Assembly: GCA_903813345.2 (NCBI GenBank)
Contig: CAIIXF020000006.1
Span: 19,537,936-19,601,935 of the forward strand
Reading direction: 5' to 3'
Origin: Owenia fusiformis
Taxonomy: Eukaryota > Annelida > Polychaeta > Sabellida > Oweniidae
DNA length: 64,000 bases
The notes beneath the pieces are model-generated. The model was given only the letters and a program-made list of their open reading frames with translations. It did not search any database and was not told where the DNA came from. The position numbers and the translations under genes were made by a program. The stretch's first letter is position 1, and every line of letters starts with the position of its first letter. This document shows positions 1 through 11,900 of the stretch, piece after piece.

Positions 1-288
1 ACTTCAGATGCTTTAAGAATCAAGAATATGAAGAATATGATGAAAAGCAGACTATATGTATACTATTTATATGAATCATTGAAAGTGCATGGTAAATTAT
101 AAGATTGGATCTTTAATATACAGGGTCGAGATAACCGTTTTGACCCCTGTGAATGATAGTCAAAATGCATGTAACCTTTCCACATACTTATTAGTTCAGT
201 TCAATACATGCACATTTTTACTCAATAAGATTGAAACAACTATAATATAATGGTTGTTACTTTTTTTGTTGATTTAATATTCTTTTTA

Positions 289-1000
289 TAATTGTCAAAC
301 AATGACGTTCACAGTAGCTGCCTCCAAAGCTGGATAATTTTGTTAATTCTGATCCAATTTTGAAGATTTTGTTGTCTCTTTAATGTTGCTTATATCTTCC
401 ACTCATCAAATAAGGGACAAAACTATGCACACATTCTGTCATACGGCCTCAGTTCTAATAGATATGTTGCTATACTAGGATATTCTGAACCAAAAATGGA
501 TTGATGACGTCACAATTAATGCAAATTAGCTAATTTGCATAACTGAATATTGTAACCATATAGTAAATTTAATAAGGTCTAATCAGATACCAATATCATC
601 TCTATAGACCAAATAATGGCGAAGCTACATTGATTCAAGACTCCAAGGTAAGACGTAATGTATATTATTGTCAAATAATGACATTCACGATAGATTCAAT
701 TTTGAATCTGTTTTCACTTTTATGTTGCTTATACCTTCTACTAATAGAATAAAGGACAAAACCTTTCAGAAATTTTGCCATACGGCATCAGTTCTAATAG
801 ATACGTTGCTATAGTTGGAAATTCTGAACCAAAAATAGATTGATGACGTCATAATTTATGCAAATTAGATAATTTGCATAATTGAATATCATAAATTTAT
901 TGGAAATTTAACGAGGTTTAATTTGGTACCAATATCATTTCTATGGACCAAATATTGACAGAGCTACAAATGATTTAAGACACCAAGGTATGATGTCTAA
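289..1000. repeat. Two-copy tandem duplication with CRE-like and octamer-like palindromes
   Basis: Two diverged copies lie about 340-376 bp apart, one from about 289 and one from about 665. Each carries the palindrome TGACGTCA (505-512 and 844-851). A few bases later each has a 22-bp palindrome made of ATGCAAAT and ATTTGCAT facing each other across a TAGC or TAGA centre (519-540 perfect, 858-879 one mismatch). It lies upstream of the first visible exon of the first mucin gene. It could be regulatory or simply an interspersed repeat, and the sequence does not decide this. Confidence 0.6.
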
Positions 1001-1303
1001 AGATGCGTAACCATGGTAACTGAATGCCGCCATAAAAGTACTATGGGACATTAGTTGGCAATGTTAACAAATGGATTCATTAAATAGACACCCTAGGGAT
1101 TACAAAAATGTATGTAACTTATTCACACCTTATGGGTGCATGGGAACCCCTTGTTCCTACTATACTAATAGGGTAGCCGTAGAAATTATAACTCGGAGTT
1201 TTATAATATTTGTTCATTTCTGCGGTCCCCGTAGAAGGGATTTGTGTAAAAAACCGGGTGACCGGATAACCGGGTACCCGGTCGACCGGGTACCTAACCT
1301 AGC

Positions 1304-1413
1304 AGTGTCATCATCAGGGATGCAGTACGTGCGATGAGATCAAGGGCAGACATTTGCATTGAAAGGAATGGGGGTCATGTTGACCCCCACTGCATCCCTG
1401 ATGATGACACTGG
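1304..1413. repeat. Perfect hairpin with 23-bp arms
   Basis: The arm at 1304-1326 (starts AGTGTCATCATCAGGG) is repeated as its exact reverse complement at 1390-1412. A smaller GGGGGTCA/TGACCCCC hairpin sits near the loop. Just upstream (about 1252-1300) is a GC-rich run of CCGGGTACCCGG-like palindromes, unlike the surrounding AT-rich DNA. It is probably a small inverted-repeat element. No open reading frame there looks coding. Confidence 0.6.
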
Positions 1414-1897
1414 GGTTAAAACAACTTTGAATGGACATTGGGATTTAAAAGGGGTGTTAAATATGATATGTGTAATTTTAATTGGAATAAATGAGTAAAA
1501 GAGTGATATCCTGATGTTTGTTGTTACTTATCACTTTGTTATGATGGTGAAATTGACTTGGCTGAAAGTGGTACAAACTCATTTCTGACATGGTCACTTA
1601 AATCCCTTATAACTCAGTCATCCGTGAAGGAAAATAGACAACTGTGGTATCATAAGAAAGAGGACATCATAACCTATCAGATGGTAGCTGTGAAATGTTC
1701 CTATTATTATTCATATTTGAGAAATAAGCAATCTATTGCTGGTTTCCTTTTTTGGGACACACTGTAAAACAGACATACTCTAACAAAAATTACATTGCAA
1801 ATAGTTATACAAAAACACCATGTGTTTCTTAAAGAATTATTCTAATAATCATGTTATATGGATCATGTTTTATGGATTATATCGACTATATTTGCAG

Positions 1898-3436
1898 GTG
1901 ATGTTACGGTAGTAGATATCCAGAATTGGACGGGTACTTTTAGCGTCTACTTCGTACTTTCACCAAACATTAGTTATGACGGATGGAAGGTGTACTTTAG
2001 ATTCTCAACTTCAATCAATTTTTTCACGGTAGGTATCTTTATATTGGAGCTCTAATAAATATAACTTATATATAATTAGACGCACATTTATAATATATTT
2101 ATCATATATTAATATTATGCAAAATTAGAATTGGCTTCAATTTGCAACTGAAATTGATGATTTAAAGATACTACATAATTTTTTCTCTTAAATTTCCGTC
2201 ACATTTGCTCCACGGCGGACGTGTGACAGCCGTAGCTTCACGAAATCGATTCAGAAAATCTACATCGTACTCTTATCCCTCTATGTTATGCTGCAAATTT
2301 CTCTCGATTCTGGGAAGCTATGGTTGCCGTAGACCATATCTTACTGAATTTCTTGAGGCATGACTACATGACTAATGTATTTATAAATAATGAACTAATA
2401 ACGTTGTAACTTTATTTTCATACTTTCTTGTGGATTGGATTAGGCATTTGATTCAGCTCGAGAGTGCTCAAGTGCTGATAAAACTGTACTCATTCTCAAA
2501 AACGTAAGTTACAACAAAGATGGAGGTTCGTGTAAGAAAGAAGATACGGTGACGTCGTCATCTTGTGGATTCCAGGCCACATATTCAGCGCCTGAAGAAC
2601 CAAGCATAGAAGTTGGATTGGTCGATACCTTGGACGCGTTAACCTGTTCATACACTAGTACTTCAACACACAATCTTGTTTCAACAGTTCAACCCACCAC
2701 TGATCATACAACCAACACTCAATCAACCACTAGTTCGCCAACCACCACCAAATCAACCACTAGTTCGCCAACCACTACCCAATCAACCACTAGTTCGCCA
2801 ACCACCACCCAATCAACCACTAGTTCGCCAACCACAACTCAATCAACCATAGTTACGTCTTTACTGACCACAACACAAATCACTACAAATGACCAATCAA
2901 TCATCACGCAAACAACCAATAAAGAACAAAGCACTTCACAAACCACGTATAATATACCAACCAACACAAATGACTCTACAACTACCACACAAACAACAAA
3001 TGACACACCAACCACTTCACACATCACCAATCACCAGCTAGATACAACACAAGCCATTGATGGGCTAGTTACCACCTTGAAAACTGCTGCAATTCAAAAT
3101 GTGACAATCACGTCCAATATTTCCACACCATCTTTAACAATATCAGCAAACACTACTTGGATGCTTTTGACTATGTACAGAAAAGATAAGAACCCCGAGG
3201 TGATGTACTTCGCAACAGATCCCATGTCTTTAATTATTGGAACGTCTGGTATCCTCATTCTCATGGGTATTATTGGATTCGTTGTGTTCCTGGATCTTGC
3301 AACATCATGGAGATACAAGGACTTTCGCAGGAGAAATAAAATCAAACCAAAAAGAAAAAAGAAATCGAAAAAGAAAAAGAAAGAACGAAATATTACACCG
3401 ATTATGGAGGATAATCTAGCATTAGATAATATCTGA
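1898..3436 (+). CDS. CBM2-like mucin membrane protein, paralog 1 (5' end missing)
   Basis: Two exons are visible: 1898-2028, starting in phase 1 after TTTGCAG and ending in phase 0 before GTAGGT, and 2444-3436, starting after GGATTAG and ending at TGA. Together they encode about 374 residues. The signal-peptide exon seen in the two paralogs was not found and probably lies left of the window. The first exon and the start of the second form a CBM2-like beta domain: NWTGTFSVYFVL, then DGWKVYFRFS, then four cysteines ending SSCGFQ...LTCSY. The aromatic WNA motif of CBM2 is replaced by FDSA. A Thr/Ser-rich stalk follows, with a 10-residue repeat (TTSSPTTTQS), then the juxtamembrane motif NPEVMYFATDP, one transmembrane helix (LIIGTSGILILMGIIGFVVF) and a strongly Lys/Arg-rich tail. 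The predicted form is a type I surface mucin binding glycans. The ligand is unknown. Confidence 0.8.
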
Positions 3437-3508
3437 ATCTCATATCTTTATTTTTCCTCCTCCAAATGTATATAGAGGCTATTTGAATATTTTCCTGTGT
3501 ATTCATGA

Positions 3509-3514
3509 AAATAA
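3509..3514 (+). terminator. Polyadenylation signal of mucin paralog 1
   Basis: AATAAA lies about 73 bp after the stop codon at 3436, in an A-rich stretch. It is the first canonical signal downstream. Confidence 0.5.
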
Positions 3515-3569
3515 AAATAATATTTCAGTGCGTCAATTCAAGGTATATGGTCTACTGAGCAGACATTAT

Positions 3570-3710
3570 TTTACAGTGCATTATGGTTTCATAATGAACT
3601 GAGCAGTGCCATTATTGATAAAAGAGTGATGTCATCACAGTGCATTATGGTTTCATAAAGAACTGAGTGGTGTCATCAAAGTGCATTATGGTTTCATAAA
3701 GAACTGGATA
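3570..3710. repeat. Short tandem repeat 3' of mucin paralog 1
   Basis: Three imperfect copies contain TGCATTATGGTTTCATAA followed by GAACTG (about 3580, 3640 and 3681), spaced about 40-60 bp apart. They lie just beyond the predicted polyadenylation signal. No function is visible. Confidence 0.6.
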
Positions 3711-4628
3711 ATTTTATTTTTAAGGAGTGATAGTATATTTGAATTGTAAAAAGAACATCGTATCTTTCTTTATTGGATTTATTCATACATGAACATTGTA
3801 CTCGGGCTCTACTCCCGTGCATTATGGACATTACTTTTTTAACATTAACAAGGTCATCCCTAATATGCCTAGACGGATTCAACCAACATATTTTGATAAT
3901 CATGACATTAAGTAACTATTGCAAGTTTTTAACATGGAAGTCCATCGCAATATGGCCCAACCAGACCAAATAAAAACAAGTAGTGACATCTATTAATTCA
4001 GCTTTATTCAGCAATAGAGCAACTTCCTTATTGTTTGCCCATTGACTAGACATAGGTAAAATTAAATCAGACTATTCAGGAGATTATACAGTAGTCAGTT
4101 ATCAATACTGTTTTTACAAAATAATACTAAATGATTTTACTAAATAATTTACAGTATATATTCGATGGGTGTGTAATTCAATACTCATTTGAAAGTATTA
4201 ACCAATCCAACAATTTAATTTGCAGTCAAAATTCAGTATATTATACTAAATGGTAAACTAAAATGGTGAAATAATGAAAGCGTTTTAATTTGCAATTTCT
4301 TTTATGCTTATCTCAGTTTTAATGAATAATTTGCTGTAAATTATATTAACTGGAAGAATTTTGTTTATGACTTGTCTAGGGGGTGATTTAATTCGCATCC
4401 TACGAACGCAGGGTATCATCAACTCTGTCCCTTCCTCCGATCGTCTTGAGGACTCGTTTTAATATGATACTGAATTAGCACTAAATTAACCTCCTGGTGA
4501 TATAGATGAAATGGTTAACATGTGAACCTCCCGAACCCAGGCTTCCGAAGCAGACGAGACCATTCAAGGGAGTAGAAGAGATGAAGAGATCACTATATTT
4601 TAAATATTATTTTGCTCTCATCATTCCT

Positions 4629-4680
4629 AGCCTTGCCCAAGTCGGTATTTTTTACTTATCTGATCTTGAATTATTACCAT
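4629..4680 (-). repeat. Detached SINE/LINE-type 3' tail copy
   Basis: In reverse complement this reads AAGATCAGATAAGTAAAAAA followed by TACCGACTTGGGCAAGGCT. The same segment recurs at 23607-23650 (minus) and 24342-24380 (plus). The ending ACCGACTTGG also follows the SINE that ends near 5042. It is probably the 3' tail of truncated retroelement copies. Confidence 0.5.
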
Positions 4681-4703
4681 AATAGAAACCAAGAAAAGTA
4701 AGT

Positions 4704-5042
4704 CCACCCGTGTAGCTCAGCGGTAGCGCAGGTACCTCTTACGCAATAGGTCCCGGATTCGATCCCCGGTTCAGGCAAGACTAAATTTGCTTGTTTGCGT
4801 GAAGTACTTCAGGGTGTTTGACTGAGTGGTCTGCAACTCGTACAAAAAGGCTGTGGTGTGTACTTATATGTCTATGTATAAGTGCACATAAAAGAACACA
4901 GGGCTCCTTCAAGGAGGGGTTTCTGGGTCTATCTTCCATGTTAATTACGTAAATTACGACCGTATATATACGGGACATACCCAATAGGTATTGCTCACCT
5001 TCATTGGTGGTAAACAAAATACAATACAAAAAAAAGACCGAC
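4704..5042 (+). mobile_element. tRNA-derived SINE
   Basis: The head is tRNA-like, with an A box (TAGCTCAGCGG, about 4713) and a B box (GATTCGATCC, about 4755) spaced as in pol III promoters. A body of about 250 bp and an A-rich tail (CAATACAAAAAAAA) follow, then ACCGACTTGG. A second, headless copy at 27806-28024 shares the body blocks CAGGGTGTTTGACTGAGT and TTCA-x-x-GGTGGTAAACAAA. The head lacks a matching acceptor stem, so a working tRNA is unlikely. The 3437-8957 spacer otherwise holds only repeats, with no gene recognised. Confidence 0.75.
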
Positions 5043-6040
5043 TTGGACAAGACTATCATTATTCATTGTCATCATCATCGTGACAATTATCTAAAGTCCA
5101 TCAGTTCTTACTTTATTTCAGGATGATCCTTAACAGAGTAGCTTGATCATGATCTTGGTTACTATGCATCAGTAGATTAAGGTCAAGTTTATTCAGTAGT
5201 ATGAAGTTATTTAATCTTTGGGTACTCTATGTTGACCTTACTCCCAAGGTCACATGTTGTCCTTACTCCCAAGGTTACTATGATCTGGATCGTGAGAATA
5301 CTAGTAATCACTCTGTTTAATATTCCAGTAAATATATTGGCATTGTCTATATTGTACTTTTAAATAAACCGTCTTTGACCCCATGGCTGAAAATATTTAC
5401 CAAGTGATTTCTCTGACCATTCTGATTATAATTACTGTACACATTGCTTCTATAAAGGTTGACCTCAGGATGATAGCATTTGAATTTAATATTCAGTGCA
5501 TTGTCCACATTAAGGAACTAAATGCATATATTATGGCAAAATAAATTTTTCACTTTTGATCTTCATAGTATTTCCAATGGATTGATAAGTGACCGATCTT
5601 TCATTTGACACCAAAAACACCTCAAACAGACCACATCAGAGTTGACACTAGATTATCAAAATATATTTTCTATCTATCAATTTACATGTCAAGTTTTTAG
5701 CAATGCCAATGAAAAATGGCGAAGTTTTTTGCATGACACACATTATCCATTTATTTTTGATAGAATATTCAACGATACGCTATCTTTTAATCCAAGAGGT
5801 ATTTAAAACATACACTTTATGAAAAGTGTATCACCTCCTCCTCAAGGCTAGCTACGTTGGGTATGTTTGTGAAGCCCCGGATTGGCTCCCAGGATCGAAA
5901 CTCGACCTTCCGACAATGAAAACGTCGAAATGTCGTTATTTTCTGAAATTATAACCGACTATAAATTCAAAATAAATTGTTCAAAATATTCGAACCAATA
6001 TCTCGATCATTTCTTGTGAGTTTTTGAATTTTTCGTCAGG

Positions 6041-6440
6041 AAATAAGACCAAAAGGACGATTCTCGGTTTGGAGAACGAAGTTCATCAATCTAAATGAGC
6101 ATTATCCCTGCTTCGGACAAATTTGATTTTTTCAAGATTTGAATGTCTTCTTTTGAATAGTCATAATTTAATTTGGGTAATATTTCTAGATTTTTCGCAA
6201 AAAAATATTAGCTCAGTACACTGATGGACTTCTTTCCCCGAATCGAGACTTGTATTTATATTGAATCGGTCTATTTGAGCATTATCCCTGCTTCAGACCA
6301 ATTTGTTATCTTTACATCTTGTAGATTTAAATGTCCTCTTTTGAATATTCATAGTTTAATTTGGGTAATATTTCTATATTTTTCATGAAAAAAATTATTA
6401 GCCCAAGAGACTGTTCTCCAAACCGAGAATCGTCCTTTAC
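6041..6440. repeat. Inverted and direct repeat block
   Basis: The outer segment AAGGACGATTCTCGGTTTGG (6051-6070) is inverted at about 6414-6434. Between them is a direct duplication of about 180 bp: GAGCATTATCCCTGCTTC occurs near 6098 and again near 6275, each followed by the same TTGGGTAATATTTCTA segment. It looks like a degraded foldback or MITE-type element. Confidence 0.5.
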
Positions 6441-7179
6441 GATTCAAATGCAACAGGTGAACAAAATGGCGGCGAATTTTGTCACGACATGCCCATATAT
6501 GAGACAGAATATCGATATTGCACTCAGGCCAAAATGCCCTAATACGTCACTTCCGCTGAGTAGAAAAAAGTAGTATTCAAAAATAAATGTAGTCCCAACA
6601 CAATTGTGATCATGCCGAGTCAGTAAGCTAGTATGTGGGCACAGTTGTCATCTTTTTGCAATGACAACATGCCATTTCTTCTGAAAATGCGTTTATTTGG
6701 GTTATCTGAAGGAAAATTTCGAGTCAAGTGGCGTATTAATTTTGCCTTCATTTTTGTGAATTTCAATCTGTGTCGGCAGAGAGAGGGGGTAGTGTCACAA
6801 TTGACCAATTATTTCAAAAAGTAGATGATTGGCCCCTATTGAGTTTAGTGTCAAGATGTAGCTTAGACATAGCTTTAGAACCTCAGATAGGCCAGTGAGG
6901 CCATATAAATCCATAACTCGAGATAAAAAGTCAGGCGTTTGCCCTTTTGCCCATTGACTAGTATGGTGACGTGAATTAGGGCAGTTTGGCCTCGGGGAGC
7001 CAATCCTCCTTGACCTGCCTAAACTACTTTGACAATCCGTTTAATGGCCTTTAATGAGTCTACTTTTCATAGTCACAGATATCTAGCAAGAAAGAACCTA
7101 AATTATGCGTGTCCGATCCGTTCTGGGTGACCCAGTACCAGGACTATACATTATATATATATATATATATATGTATAGT

Positions 7180-7460
7180 CAGGGGCGTAGCCAGCTTTCA
7201 GTCAGGGGGGGTGCGATCACCGAAAAAAATTCAGTTTTCGGTCAGGGGGGGTGCGATTTTGGCATAAGCAACACAAAAAATTAAGATTTTTTTTGAATTT
7301 TACAAAAATTGATGCAACTTCCTTCAAAATTGATCTAGAAGCTTCAAATAAAAAGCATTTTAAACCTCTGTTCTTCCTCTATCCAATGGTCATATTTAAA
7401 AAGGTTATGGGGGGGGGGGGTGCGATCGCACCCATCGCACCCCCCCCTGGCTACGCCCAT
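7180..7460. mobile_element. MITE with CAGGGGCGTAGCCAG ends
   Basis: The left end CAGGGGCGTAGCCAG (7180) and the right end CTGGCTACGCCCA (7447-7459) are inverted. The ends include runs of G or C and a GGTGCGAT repeat. A short TA dinucleotide run (about 7151-7172) lies just outside. It resembles the element at 31412-31569. No coding capacity was seen. Confidence 0.6.
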
Positions 7461-7487
7461 GTGTATAGTCCTGGGAATATATCAATC

Positions 7488-8084
7488 CTTTTCCTGTACG
7501 ATTACAGCATGGGAGAAAAATCCACGCCTCCTATACACTTAGAATACCTATCACAATGTTTAGCATTCTTTTTATGGAGCTGAATCAACAATCATCTGGG
7601 TTTACCGGCAGAACGAGGACATTTTTTTCATCGAGAGAGATAGTATGCCGATTCATCAGATTTATCATCAATTTTCGACCTATTGTAATTGAGGTAAAAA
7701 TTGGGATTTGAAGGCATTGGAAATGAATTCAAATTAAATGTCCAACAATATTATAAGTATTTTCCTCGCAGGTTATGGAAATAAAAATTCAAACCCAAAG
7801 AAGCTTTAACACGTAGTTCAATTATGGAGCTAAGGCGGGAGCTAAGGTTGCCAAACTTATGGAGGGGAGTACGTGTACACCATTGACCATTGACTGAGCG
7901 TGGGGATACCAACATGTATATGTCACCATGTAACGAAAATTTCCTCGTTCTGTCGATAAGCCCAGATGATTGAGTATTCAACTACAAAACAAGAATGCTA
8001 AAATACTTAGGAATTTATTGAGGTAGTTATTTTAAGTGTAGGAGGCGTGGATCATTCTCCTATATTGTAATCGTACAGGCAAAA
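7488..8084. mobile_element. Inverted-repeat element with about 58-bp arms
   Basis: TTTCCTGTACGATTACA and TCCACGCCTCCTA (7490-7533) recur inverted at 8035-8082. The interior contains a half copy, in minus orientation, of the CACTCCCCTCC MITE described at 18901-19663, ending near 7871. This suggests nested insertion. No gene was seen. Confidence 0.5.
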
Positions 8085-8957
8085 GATGGTGGACTTGGCC
8101 CAGTATTATATATATAGTCCTATATATTTTCTAATATATAGGAACTGACACGCATTTAATTTTCTGTTGCCGGATATGACAAGTAGACATATTAACTGAT
8201 TGTCATAATATATGGTTACCTTTTGTATCTTCTATTCAAACAATGCGCTTAGTGCTCTATGCCACGTGTGGCCTAATGGCGATGGAGTGGAAGAAAACGC
8301 CATCTAACAGCAGATATCATTGTAATGAAATTAATGTTTGACAAGTGATCGATTTATGAGAGGAATCTATCTCAAAGAGTATAGTTTTAAGTACCCTAGC
8401 ATATAACCGTGACTAAAAAATTAGCACAAACAAAAAAATGAATAATTTATAACCCTACATAAAAGTTATGAAACAACAGAAGGTCTCCAGAGGAAACTAT
8501 TCGTACGTGTATCTGCAAATGTCAGTTAATAGATTTTTAGTATACATGCTGAGATTGGGGTTGAGATTGAAACATTTGTTATCGTAGAAAATGCAAGGAC
8601 TGTATTGATAGTAAGTTATTAATTGTAAATACGTAGAGATCTACCGGCACAATCGTTTTTTTTTGTTCAAAGTTGGAAAGATTTTAACCAAACTCATGCA
8701 ACAGTTGCTTTTTGTGTTGACAACGAAGCAGATTGTAGGTCAGTAATGAATTCGTCTAGAAATCCTGCTTCGTGGATCATAAACTAATGGCAGAGATGTC
8801 AGAGATGTCCACAAGTTTTACGGTTATCGAAATGCACTACTCTCACAAAATTAAAAAGTGAACTTGGAAAACCAATCCATGTCGTCAGAAAGGAATAAAG
8901 GCCTCAAATATCAGCTGCCATTCTAATATAGATTACGCGCACATTGACAACAGTCGA

Positions 8958-11900
8958 ATGTCGGAAATGATCAACTTTACACTTGTATTGCTGTCTTTTG
9001 CATTGGGCTGTGGAGACAAGATAGCATATGTACAGTCACAAACAGGTATGGATGGTTAATTCCTTTCGATTGAAGTGATTTACAGATGGTTTCTAGACAA
9101 CTCATCCCAAGACAACTCATCCCAAGACAAGTCATCCCCAAGACAACTCATCCCAAGACAAGTCATCCCCAAGACAACTCATCCCAAGACATCTCATCCC
9201 AAGACAACTCATCCAAAGACAACTCATCCCAAGACATCTCATCCCAAGACATCTCATCCCAAGACAACTCATCCCACTTGTATAATTGATAAATTATTTT
9301 GTCCTCTATATTATATACAGGGTGATCCAAAAAAAATTGGAACATTTGTTAATTGAACGCAAAACCTTTATTTTTCTTCTCAAATGTACCAAACTTTTAC
9401 TGAGCATAGTTCAGTCACTTATTTATCTGATGTAAAGTTTATAGGTGAAAACAACAAAGTTAATGCATTAAACTAGTCGATATTTGATATGACTCCTCTT
9501 CTCCTGACTTACAATTTGAAGCCTGGGACTCAGATTTGTAAATATTCAATTAGTTTGCTGTTCGTTTGTTTTGTCAAAGCCATCTTAATTAAAAATTTTA
9601 GCTTGATCAAACTTTCTATTTGTTTGCCTTGGAAGATCAAATCTAGTAACATATTCAACATTTTTTTAACCCAAATTCATGAGTATCAAGCATATTTCGA
9701 TGGCTATTGTTGGGTGTATTACTGATTGAATATTCCCAAGAAAGAGGCCAGGGCAGTCTGATTTGACTGGTAAATGAATCCCCCTCCCCTTTATTGTTCT
9801 GATATGAATAATATTCATTGGAAATATCAATATGTCTATCAGTATCATAGAGAGAACACAAATGGTATATTATATGTTTATTATACACTGTATATGTGCT
9901 TAGCGTTGGTTTTTAATGTGAATAACTGGTCAGTTTTGCCTTTACTGAAAATTGGGAAGAATGCGTTTGTCACTTGAGTAGCTGTGAGGGTTATGCAATC
10001 GCTCACCTCTGACATGTTCCTTCTTCTCCTCTTTAATGAAAATTATCATTTTGGGTATTGTTTAAGTTTAAGTTAACACAATATTTTTCTGGCAAACCCC
10101 AGATGTAAATACACTTAGTCAACTGAATATGATTTTGTAAAATATTTATAGCAATTAACATGTGCATTAAAGCTTTGAAATAAATAATACTTGAAAAAGT
10201 AGCCGCGGAATTGACAAGTGTATATTTAAGAAAAGGGGGTCCTATCAAACATTGACTAGTTTAATGCATTAACTTTGTGGATTTCACCTATAAACTTTAC
10301 ATCAGATAAATAAGTGATTGAACTATGCTCAGTAAAAGTTTGGTACATTTTAGAAGAAAAATAAAGGTTTTGCGTTCAATTAACAAATGTTCCAATTTTT
10401 TTTGGACCACCCTGTATATATCCCTTTTTAATTTTTATGATTACAAAGTGATTTTTGATTACACACTCAATTTTTAATACTGACTTTTAGCGTTTTAAAT
10501 GGTACTTGAAAGTTATGTTTTATACCGCTATTTTGATTAATTCTGGGTTATTCTTAATATATTTGAGAATATAGAATTGAACATAAAAGTCATAAACATT
10601 ATTTCCAAATTTAATCATCATAAATCTGAAAGTTTGAAATTGGCAATCTTATTTAGGATTAGGCCAAAATATTTTTAAACAAAGACTGAATTAATCTGAG
10701 AGAATTATTCTGATAGCACCTTGGATAATACATTCTAACTGAGTTAATCCTACACCTTTGATGATCTTTGATTTAATTATCAAAGCATATATTAATTTGA
10801 ACATGTTTAACTTTGATCCCAATCAGTCGACAACAATTTACTAAAACTAGGCTAAACCAACTACAAAATACAAAAATATTAAGTAAATACAGCATGACAA
10901 AATATGAAATGTGTCAGTTTAAAATACAGCATGAAAAATGTATATTATAAAAAAACAAAAATATTCCATGAGTAGTGTGCTAACTGCTAAAATCTCTAAA
11001 TATTTTTCATTCTTTCAAAAGTGGGATGAGTTGTCTTGGGATGAGATGTCTTGGGATGAGTTGTCTTGGGATGAGATGTCTTGGGATGAGTTGTCTTGGG
11101 ATGAGATGTCTTGGGATGAGTTGTCTTGAGATGAGATGTCTTGGGGATGAGTTGTCTTGGGATGAGTTGTCTTAGGGATGAGTTGTCCTGTTACCGATAC
11201 CTTTACAGATAACGTATTTGTATTTTATTTTTATTAACTAGGTGATGTCATGGCGATCACAAAATCTTGGTGGCAAGATACTTCAAAATACTTTGAAGTC
11301 AAATTCCTTCTGTCACCAGCAAAACCAATAAACAATTGGAAGGTGTTCTTTGTGTTCTCAAGTCCAATCGATGGACCACCAGTGGCGGTAGGAATTGTTT
11401 TATTCCATCTATTCAGGTTCTAGGTGCATTCGAGCGGTGGTCCGTTTTACTCAATTTACGAAATCATGATTATATTTCAAACTTATGCTGTATGCTTTAA
11501 ATTTAAAAATCAATTCATTGATTTGCTCCAGCAATATACGACTGTGAAACTCTCACAAACTTAAAAACTTATTTCATTTTTAAAGGAGATCAGAGTCTAT
11601 TTCTCATCTTAAAATACACCAAAATTTAGAATTCTCTCTAACTTGCACCATCGATAAAAAGTAGTTAGTCACCAGGAGTGATTTGATATGGGAAATGTCA
11701 CAAGGATGAGTATCAATATTTCCCGAAGCAACGGAGTGACCGAGGGAAGTATCGATATCATCCGAGGTATATTACCAATATCACCCCGACAGGTGAATAT
11801 AACGACCTTATATCAGGGTGACCCAAAAAAATGCAACCCTCCATTTCTTCAATATTTTTCTTAAATGGAGGTAAGTTGCTCTGAGATTTGGCACACAAGA

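Noticed and set aside
1071-1337. Small coding gene
   Set aside because: The frame runs through a GC-rich palindrome and into a hairpin. It has no domain, and the composition fits a repeat.
1-1897. Signal-peptide exon of mucin paralog 1 inside the window
   Set aside because: Every AG-GTA site checked upstream lacks a hydrophobic ATG-led frame ending in phase 1. The exon is probably left of the window.
2549-3436. Mucin paralog 1 starting at 2549
   Set aside because: The frame is open from the acceptor at 2444 and includes two of the four conserved cysteines, so the start within the exon is not real.
9075-9356. Ser/Gln/Asp-rich or Pro/Lys-rich repeat proteins
   Set aside because: The 15-bp period keeps several frames open on both strands at once. 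There is no start context, splice site or conservation.
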